Assembly: GCF_009746125.1 (NCBI RefSeq)
Contig: NZ_CP041352.1
Span: 2,030,436-2,094,435, forward strand
Source of the DNA: Casimicrobium huifangae
Lineage (GTDB): Bacteria; Pseudomonadota; Gammaproteobacteria; Burkholderiales; Casimicrobiaceae
Reading direction: 5' to 3'
DNA length: 64,000 nt
The notes below the pieces were generated by a model, which worked only from the letters and a program-made list of their open reading frames with translations, was not told the DNA's origin and did no database searches. A program made the translations under genes and the position numbers. The first letter of the stretch is position 1, and the number at the start of each line of letters is the position of its first letter. Below are positions 58,097 to 64,000 of this stretch, piece after piece.

Positions 58097-59545
58097 ATGA
58101 CACAGCACAACAATTTCATCAACGGCGAATGGGTCGCAGGCGCGAGCTATACGCCCAACATCAACCCGTCCAATCTGAGTGACGTGATCGGCGAGTACGC
58201 GCAGGCCGATGCCGCGCAAGTTGAGACCGCCGTGGCCGCAGCAAAAGCCGCCTTTCCGGCGTGGTCCACCGGCGGCGTGCAGGCGCGCAGCGATGCGCTC
58301 GACAAAATCGGCAACGAAATCCTTGCGCGGCGTGAGGAGCTCGGCACACTGCTGTCGCGCGAAGAGGGCAAGACCAAAGCCGAAGGCATCGGCGAGGCAG
58401 CTCGTGCGGGCTACATCTTCAAGTTTTTCGCGGGCGAATGTCTGCGCCTGGCGGGTGAAACGATCCCGTCGGTGCGACCCAACATTGGTGTTGAAGTGAC
58501 GCGCGAGCCGATCGGCGTCGTTGGCCTCATCACACCGTGGAATTTCCCGATTGCCATTCCGTCGTGGAAGATCGCACCGGCGCTGGCGTATGGCAACTGC
58601 GTCGTCATCAAGCCGGCCGATCTGGTGCCCGGCTGCGCCTGGGCGATTGCCGACATCATTTCGCGCAGCGGCATTCCGGCCGGTGTGTTCAATCTGGTCA
58701 TGGGTCGTGGCTCGGTGGTGGGCGAGGGCATCATCCAGCACCGTGATGTGAACGCGATCAGCTTCACCGGTTCGGTGGGTGTGGGCAGCCGCATTGCGGC
58801 GGCAGCGGCACAGAAGCTCAAGAAAGTGCAGCTCGAAATGGGCGGCAAGAATCCGCAGATCGTGCTCGATGATGCCGATCTCAAGACGGCGGTTGAACTC
58901 TGCGTGCAGTCCGCGTTTTTCTCGACCGGCCAGCGCTGCACGGCGTCGAGCCGTTTGATCGTGACTGAAGGCATCTATCCGAAGTTCATCGAGGCGATGA
59001 AGGCGCGCATGGCCACGCTCAAGGTAGATGACGCGCTGAAGGCCGGCACCGACATCGGCCCGGTGTCGAGCAGGGACCAGCTCGAGCAGGACCAGCAGTA
59101 CGTGCAGATCGGCAAGGACGAGGGAGCGACGCTCGCGTGCGGCGGTGACCTGATCGCAACGAGCAGCGACGGCAACAAGGGCTTCTTCATGGCGCCAGCG
59201 CTGTTCTCGGAAAGCGCGGCCAGCATGCGCATCAACAAGGAAGAAATCTTCGGCCCGGTCGCCAGCGTCATCAAGGTGAAGAACTACGAAGAAGCGCTGG
59301 CCACCGCCAACGACACCGAGTTCGGCCTGTCCGCCGGTATTGCCACCACCTCGCTGAAGCACGCGACACACTTCAAACGCCACTCGCAGGCAGGCATGGT
59401 GATGGTCAATCTGCCGACGGCCGGTGTCGACTATCACGTCCCGTTCGGTGGCCGCAAAGGCTCAAGCTACGGCTCACGCGAGCAGGGCAAATACGCGGCG
59501 GAATTCTTCACCACGGTGAAGACGGCGTACACCTACGCGGGATAG
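58097..59545 (+). CDS. aldehyde dehydrogenase, probably ketoglutarate-semialdehyde dehydrogenase
   Basis: A 482-residue NAD(P)-dependent ALDH. TPWNFPIAIPSWKIAPALAYGN is near residue 148, the general-base Glu 247 is in LEMGGKNPQIV, and the nucleophile Cys 281 in STGQRCTASSR. The group NFPIAIPSWK and the C-terminal VPFGGRKGSSYGSREQG are typical of the 2,5-dioxopentanoate dehydrogenases found next to arabinonate and glucarate genes. It would oxidise the KdgD product to 2-oxoglutarate. ATG 58097 follows AAGGA; the frame is open upstream through the repeat but not conserved. Confidence 0.9.
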   Translation: MTQHNNFINGEWVAGASYTPNINPSNLSDVIGEYAQADAAQVETAVAAAKAAFPAWSTGGVQARSDALDKIGNEILARREELGTLLSREEGKTKAEGIGEAARAGYIFKFFAGECLRLAGETIPSVRPNIGVEVTREPIGVVGLITPWNFPIAIPSWKIAPALAYGNCVVIKPADLVPGCAWAIADIISRSGIPAGVFNLVMGRGSVVGEGIIQHRDVNAISFTGSVGVGSRIAAAAAQKLKKVQLEMGGKNPQIVLDDADLKTAVELCVQSAFFSTGQRCTASSRLIVTEGIYPKFIEAMKARMATLKVDDALKAGTDIGPVSSRDQLEQDQQYVQIGKDEGATLACGGDLIATSSDGNKGFFMAPALFSESAASMRINKEEIFGPVASVIKVKNYEEALATANDTEFGLSAGIATTSLKHATHFKRHSQAGMVMVNLPTAGVDYHVPFGGRKGSSYGSREQGKYAAEFFTTVKTAYTYAG

Positions 59546-59574
59546 CCGCGCCGGCGACGTGCCTTGACGATGCG

Positions 59575-60657
59575 CTACGGCTTCCTGCGGCGAAGCCCCA
59601 GCGCTGCCGGGTCGCCACCGTTGATTGCACGCAAATACTGCTCGACCTGTTTGTCGAGCAGCGCAGGGTTGAGGCCGTCGCGCGTGAGCGCAGCGCGCAC
59701 GGCGGCACCAAGATCGTCACCGGTGCACGCACCGAACTTGAGGCAAGCTTCCCGTGCCCACAGGCTGTCCTGCCCGCAATACGAACCAAGCTGGCACAAC
59801 GCAAGTTGCCAGGCGATCGGTGTTACCGCGTCGGCGTAGTAGCGCGGGTCTGTCATTCCCTGCGCCGATATATTGGCGGTGAGGTTGGCCAGCAGCGGTT
59901 GCACAACTTGTCCCAGCAGAGCAAGCGTGCCAGCGTCTCGGTCACGCAATGCACGGCCAATGAGGTCGTACTGCTCGGGTGTCAAGGCACCCAGATCCAG
60001 TGGTTGTGTCACCAGGTTCATCAGCTCGGGGTAAAGCGCCCCTCGAGCGATCAGCCGTTGCAGCGCTGTGTTGGCGTCGGCCTTGGCACTGTCGAGGCTG
60101 AAGTCTTTGCACGCCTGAACCAAGACTCGGTTGCTCTCCTGCATGCGGGTGCGTTCGCTCGCCTCGCGCAAGGGGTCAGGTGGCTCCTTGCCGGTGGAAG
60201 CACGCAGACGCACTGGTACCCAGGCACCGGCGTTCGCCTGCACCTTGGCGGCTGCGCTGGCGTTGCGCAGGCAAAAGTCGATCATCTCCATTGCAAATGC
60301 ATTGGCCGCCACGTCGTCGGCGTTGGCCGCGTCGCGAATCGAAACGGCGAGCGCTGTGCTGGCCTGCAATTCGGCGATACGCACCGTGCGGCGTGGCTGC
60401 GAGTCAGACGCCACCGGCGCTGCGCTGGCGTGCAACTGTCCCGATAGCGCCCCCGGTGCATTGGGGTCAATGGCGCGGATTGTTGATGTGCCTGCCGCAG
60501 CCGTACCCGCAGCGTTGGCCGAGGAGCCGGCGACACCGGCGCTACCCGCTGCGGCTACCGTGCGGCCGTCCGCAGCGGTACGGCCGTTCCACCCATACAA
60601 GGCAACGAGCGCCAGGGCGGCGAGCAGGAGCAGAACGGGGATGGGGCGCAGACGCAT
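59575..60657 (-). CDS. membrane-anchored protein of unknown function
   Basis: A 360-residue protein. A basic tip (MRLR) and a hydrophobic helix (residues ~5-22) anchor a periplasmic part that is Ala/Gly-rich at first (residues 25-90) and then largely helical, with Cys residues in DFCLRN, QACKDF, ALCQLGSYCG and REACLKFGACTGDD. Repeated helix-Cys pairs suggest a disulfide-stabilised helical fold. The ATG follows GAAGG. It resembles the product of 19917-21062 in layout but I cannot show that they are homologous. No family recognised. Confidence 0.7.
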   Translation of the reverse strand: MRLRPIPVLLLLAALALVALYGWNGRTAADGRTVAAAGSAGVAGSSANAAGTAAAGTSTIRAIDPNAPGALSGQLHASAAPVASDSQPRRTVRIAELQASTALAVSIRDAANADDVAANAFAMEMIDFCLRNASAAAKVQANAGAWVPVRLRASTGKEPPDPLREASERTRMQESNRVLVQACKDFSLDSAKADANTALQRLIARGALYPELMNLVTQPLDLGALTPEQYDLIGRALRDRDAGTLALLGQVVQPLLANLTANISAQGMTDPRYYADAVTPIAWQLALCQLGSYCGQDSLWAREACLKFGACTGDDLGAAVRAALTRDGLNPALLDKQVEQYLRAINGGDPAALGLRRRKP

Positions 60658-60892
60658 ACCTTCACGTGGGCGAACGATCACGACGGATGGAGTTTAGCGG
60701 CCACACCGGCGACTTATCGCCGCGAAACATCTCCGCACGCAGCTCGTCGCATGATGAATTGCTTGCTGATGACAGTTTGACGGCCAGGATTCCGTCTGAA
60801 CCATGACCGGCCAACGCTTGTTGGCGGGCCATCGAATCCACCCAACCTACCGCGCTGCCCCGGCAGCGATTCCCATGCGCTGTACCCTTCTC

Positions 60893-62821
60893 ATGAAACG
60901 CCTGTCCAGGCTGGCGGTTGCCACCATGATGTTGCTTGCCGGCCTGGCATCAACGGCACCGGCCCTGGCCGCCGAACGCTTTGTGTCCACCACCGGCAGT
61001 GACAGCACGGGCAACGGGTCGCGCGCTGCGCCGTATCGCACGCTCTCGCGGGTGCTGTCGCCATCGGCGGGCATCGTTCGCGCGGGCGATGTGGTCACCC
61101 TGCTGGCTACAGCGTCCAACCCGGTGTTCAACGAGTGTGATGTGCGCTTGCGGGTGCCGCTGACGATCCGCTCGGACGCGGCGCGACGGGCGCATATTCA
61201 TTGCGACATACAGACGCCAGACAGCGTGACCATCCAGATTGACCCGGACGCGTCGGGTTCGCGGCTGTCGAACCTTGAAATCAGTGGTGGCCGCTACTAC
61301 GGCATCTTTCTGCAGACCGACTGGGATGTGCAGGGCAATCCCGGTGGACGCGGCGCGTCGAAGATCGTGATCGAGGACGTCTACGTGCATGACACCGGCC
61401 GCGACGCCATCAAGATCACGCCGAAGAGCGACTATGTGACCATTCGCCGCGCCGAGATTGCCCGCAGCGGTGCCGGCTACGCGCCGGGCACGCCGCTGGA
61501 CGACAAGAACGCAGAAGGCATCGATAACGTCAACGGATCGTTCATGATCGTGGAAGACAGCTACATCCACGATACCGCGACCACCGGCGTTTACTTCAAG
61601 GGCGGCGCAACCGATGTGATCGTGCAACGCAATCGCATCGAAAACGTCGGCATTGCTGGGGTGCTGGTGGGCTTTGACACCAGCCCGGAATATTTCGATA
61701 CGGTGCGCAACCCGCAGTATTACGAGGCGATCCGCGGCATCGTGCGCAACAACGTGATCCGCAATGCCAACTACGCTGGCATCGGTCTCTATGCCGCGCA
61801 GGACAGCGTGGTTGCCAATAACACCGTGATCAATACCGGCAATCTTGGTCACGCAGCACTTTACTTCGGCGTTACTTTCCAGGACTACGAGCCCGCTGCC
61901 GGGCGACCGGCCAACCGTGGGGTGGTGCTGCGCAACAACCTTGTCCAGCAGCAGGGCGGCGACTGCATCCGCATCCGCTATTCGGACGAACTGGGTGGCT
62001 TGTCCGGGTTGGCTGGCACCGTGGACAGCGATTTCAATGTGTTTCATGCTGCATCCGGCGCCTGCGTGTTCGCCGACGCGCGGCCGGGCAGCACGCTCGC
62101 TGGCAGTGGGCTCGCCGCGTGGCGCACGGCCATGCAGGCCGACGGCGCCAGCACCGAGGTCGCAGTGGCGCTGGACAGCACTGGCCGGCCACTGAGCGGC
62201 GGGGCCACCGAAGGGCGAGGCGCGCCGCTGCCGGCCGTCGTTGATGATCTGCAGCGGGTGGTGCGGGCATCGCCACCGGATATTGGCGCGCATCAGGCGA
62301 CGGCGGCTGCCGGTGTTCGCGTAATGTCGGAGTTCCGTCATGGCGAGCTTGACTACTACTTCATCACCGCGCGCGACGACGAGAAGCAACTGCTCGACGC
62401 CGTCAGCGGCTGGCAACGCACCGGGGCGGAGTTCAAGGTGCATGCCAGCGTGCAGACCGGGCTGCATGGCATTGCCCGCTACTACTTTGATCAGGTGGCG
62501 CGCGGCGGCCAGCGCGGGTCGCACTTCTACACGGCCATCGCTGCCGAGAAAGACGCGCTCGCTGCGCTGAACCCGGGCAACGCACGGGCACCGCGAGTGC
62601 CGTTTGCTGAAGGAGAGGATGGCTATGTACCTTTACCAATCGTCAACGGCAGCGTGGCAAGCTGCGGCGCGGGCTACTGGCCGATCTACCGGGCGTTTCG
62701 CGGGCCGGCGCGGTTTGCTGATGATGCCAACCACCGGTTCACCACTGACGCCCGTCTGCACGAGCGGCTGGTCGCCGCCGGCTGGGATGGTGAGGGCGTG
62801 AAGCTCTGCGCGTTGCGCTGA
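60893..62821 (+). CDS. secreted right-handed beta-helix protein with C-terminal DUF5648-like domain
   Basis: A 642-residue exported protein. Signal peptide ends APALAAE (about residue 28). Residues ~30-470 form a parallel beta-helix: ERFVSTTGSDSTGNGSRAAPYRTL at the start is typical of pectate-lyase-like and PL9/DUF1565 proteins, followed by coil repeats such as GVYFKGGATDVIVQRNRIENVG and VANNTVINTGN. Residues ~490-642 resemble DUF5648 (EFRHGELDYYFITARDDEKQLLD), often fused to secreted enzymes. The helix fold and the neighbouring pectin locus make a polysaccharide role plausible, but I see no proven catalytic set. In-frame ATGs at 60803 and 60875 are less likely starts. Confidence 0.82.
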   Translation: MKRLSRLAVATMMLLAGLASTAPALAAERFVSTTGSDSTGNGSRAAPYRTLSRVLSPSAGIVRAGDVVTLLATASNPVFNECDVRLRVPLTIRSDAARRAHIHCDIQTPDSVTIQIDPDASGSRLSNLEISGGRYYGIFLQTDWDVQGNPGGRGASKIVIEDVYVHDTGRDAIKITPKSDYVTIRRAEIARSGAGYAPGTPLDDKNAEGIDNVNGSFMIVEDSYIHDTATTGVYFKGGATDVIVQRNRIENVGIAGVLVGFDTSPEYFDTVRNPQYYEAIRGIVRNNVIRNANYAGIGLYAAQDSVVANNTVINTGNLGHAALYFGVTFQDYEPAAGRPANRGVVLRNNLVQQQGGDCIRIRYSDELGGLSGLAGTVDSDFNVFHAASGACVFADARPGSTLAGSGLAAWRTAMQADGASTEVAVALDSTGRPLSGGATEGRGAPLPAVVDDLQRVVRASPPDIGAHQATAAAGVRVMSEFRHGELDYYFITARDDEKQLLDAVSGWQRTGAEFKVHASVQTGLHGIARYYFDQVARGGQRGSHFYTAIAAEKDALAALNPGNARAPRVPFAEGEDGYVPLPIVNGSVASCGAGYWPIYRAFRGPARFADDANHRFTTDARLHERLVAAGWDGEGVKLCALR

Positions 62822-62855
62822 TGCCTGCGGGGGTGCGAGCAACACCTCGAAGTCA

Positions 62856-62973
62856 GTGACTTTTTCGTAGAAGCCCCACTGCATAGGGCGCCGCACCGCA
62901 ATTGACGGATAGTCGACTTCAGTTGTTTTTGCGCTCTGAGCCCAGTTCGATAGCGGCTTTCACCGAAAAGCTG
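62856..62973. repeat. 118-bp imperfect palindrome, copy 6
   Basis: Begins GTGACTTTTTCGTAGAAGCC and ends TTCACCGAAAAGCTG. TAGGGCGCCG faces TGAGCCCAG, and ATAGTCGACTT is the centre. It lies between the convergent beta-helix gene and hemA. Its left terminus is the most diverged of the six. Confidence 0.82.
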
Positions 62974-63018
62974 CTGGGCACTCCGCGTGCCGGCGCCGCA
63001 GCGCCGAGCGTTGCACCG

Positions 63019-64000
63019 TCAGGCTGCGACGGCCTGCTTTTCGCGTACCAGATCCAGCGCCGTCCATTCGGCGTCCAGCGCATCGACGAAAACGTCGAGC
63101 ATGGCGGACGTGTGGCACGGCCCCGGCGCGATGCGGATGCGCTCGGTGCCGCGCGGCACCGTGGGGTAATTGATCGGCTGCAGGTAGATACCGTGGCGGT
63201 CCTGCAGGCGGTCGGTCAGCGTTTTCACCTTCACCGGATCGCCCACGAATACCGGCACGATGTGCGATTTGCTCGGCATCACCGGCAGGCCGATGGCCGT
63301 CAGCCGCGCCTTCATCTCCGCCACGCGCTCGCGCTGCAGGCGGCGCTCTTCCTGCGAATTCATCAGGTGACTGACGCTGGCAATCGCGCCCGCCGCCAGC
63401 ACCGGAGCCAGTGAGGTGGAGAAGATGAACGAGGCGCCGAAGCTGCGGATGCAGTCCACCACCGCCGTATCGCCGGTGACGTAGCCGCCCTGCATGCCGA
63501 AGGCCTTGCCCAGCGTGCCCTGGATCACGTCGATCTGGTCGGCGACGCCCGTCTCCTGCGACACGCCGCCACCACGGTTGCCGTACATGCCCACCGCGTG
63601 CACCTCGTCAAGGTAAGTCATGGCGCCGTATTTCTTGGCGATGCGGGCAAATTCACCGATGGGGGCGATGTTGCCGCTCATCGAATAAACGCTCTCAAAC
63701 ACCACCAGCTTCGGGCGGTCCGGGCTGATGGCGGCCAGCTTGGCTTCAAGGTCGCGCGGGCTGTTGTGCTCGAAGATCACGCGGTCGCTGTTGGCGCGAC
63801 GGATGCCTTCGATCATCGAATTGTGGTTGTCGGCGTCAGACAGGATCACCGTGTCCGGCAGCAGCGAGCCCAGCACCGAGAGCGAGGCCAGATTGGCGCT
63901 GTAGCCCGAGGTGAAGGTCAGCGCGGCCGGCTTGTCGTGCAGCTTCGCCAGCAGGCGCTCCAGCTCCACATGCAGCGCATTGGTGCCGCCGATGTTGCGG
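63019..64000 (-). CDS. hemA: 5-aminolevulinate synthase (3' part; gene runs off the window)
   Basis: The frame is open to the window edge, so the N-terminal third is missing. The visible 327 residues begin [14 protein letters not shown] and include [42 protein letters not shown], the PLP-lysine motif GTLGKAFG and the C-terminal [21 protein letters not shown]. The [12 protein letters not shown] ending and the HNSMIEGIR stretch are diagnostic for ALAS rather than KBL or BioF. It condenses glycine and succinyl-CoA to 5-aminolevulinate (C4 pathway of haem synthesis). Most betaproteobacteria use the glutamyl-tRNA route, so this gene is unusual if the host is one. Confidence 0.9.
   Translation of the reverse strand, partial: RNIGGTNALHVELERLLAKLHDKPAALTFTSGYSANLASLSVLGSLLPDTVILSDADNHNSMIEGIRRANSDRVIFEHNSPRDLEAKLAAISPDRPKLVVFESVYSMSGNIAPIGEFARIAKKYGAMTYLDEVHAVGMYGNRGGGVSQETGVADQIDVIQGTLGKAFGMQGGYVTGDTAVVDCIRSFGASFIFSTSLAPVLAAGAIASVSHLMNSQEERRLQRERVAEMKARLTAIGLPVMPSKSHIVPVFVGDPVKVKTLTDRLQDRHGIYLQPINYPTVPRGTERIRIAPGPCHTSAMLDVFVDALDAEWTALDLVREKQAVAA

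Overview
The window is GC-rich chromosomal DNA (low-GC only in a few intergenic stretches and a small patch near 24.6-26.2 kb) with compact same-strand operons. It looks like a betaproteobacterium of the Burkholderiales/Rhodocyclales type: an aerobic 2-aminobenzoyl-CoA cluster as in Azoarcus, two Bug-type periplasmic binding proteins, a Liv-type aromatic or amino-acid ABC transporter, and the usual hairpin repeats of that group. A Caulobacter/Xanthomonas-type TonB receptor and a C4-pathway 5-aminolevulinate synthase are less usual there, so the taxon is an inference only. No rRNA, tRNA, CRISPR array, prophage or transposase gene was found.

Layout. (1) 0.06-7.9 kb: one operon for CoA-dependent aerobic 2-aminobenzoate degradation (monooxygenase/reductase, SDR, MarR regulator, enoyl-CoA hydratase, acyl-CoA dehydrogenase, CoA ligase, RidA). 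(2) 8.1-14 kb: glnB, mscL, then a Liv-type ABC uptake system with a fused permease-ATPase. (3) 14.2-29.2 kb: mixed genes: a Tat-exported dienelactone-hydrolase-like protein, a large SBBP beta-propeller surface protein, tldD, unknown envelope proteins, a BLUF photoreceptor coupled to folE, uraA, small genes between repeat elements, a yefM-yoeB toxin-antitoxin pair, uvrB with a LexA box, and marC. (4) 29.4-50.3 kb: a pectin/oligogalacturonide utilisation region: TRAP transporter, lactonase and uronate dehydrogenase; GntR regulator; TonB receptor; rhamnogalacturonan acetylesterase; pectin methylesterase; Tog-like ABC transporter; oligogalacturonate lyase; pectate lyase; an orphan TRAP binding protein; and 5-dehydro-4-deoxyglucarate dehydratase. 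(5) 50.6-59.5 kb: a LacI-regulated sugar-acid set: IlvD/Edd dehydratase, Tat-exported lactonase, two Bug proteins, an RraA-like aldolase and a ketoglutarate-semialdehyde-type dehydrogenase. (6) 59.6-64 kb: an unknown membrane-anchored protein, a secreted beta-helix protein and the 3' part of hemA.

How it fits together. Pectin would be de-esterified and cleaved outside the cytoplasm, its oligomers taken up by the TonB receptor and the ABC and TRAP systems, and galacturonate oxidised by Udh to an aldaric acid that KdgD and the aldehyde dehydrogenase bring to 2-oxoglutarate. The IlvD/Edd, lactonase and RraA genes suggest a second, pentonate (arabinonate-like) branch joining at the same semialdehyde. 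Five similar GntR-type sites (core TGTATGAYRTCTTAT) lie in front of the pectin genes, and three LacI-type sites (ATGTTAGCGCTAACAT-like) link the LacI regulator to the uronate operon and the dehydratase.

The most novel signal is a family of six intergenic imperfect palindromes, each exactly 118 bp and alignable essentially without gaps, at 14062, 18232, 29163, 39550, 50398 and 62856. They share terminal CAGCTTTT/AAAAGCTG arms, an internal GGGC/GCCC pair and a central AGTCGACT-like core, and resemble ERIC elements in design but not in sequence.
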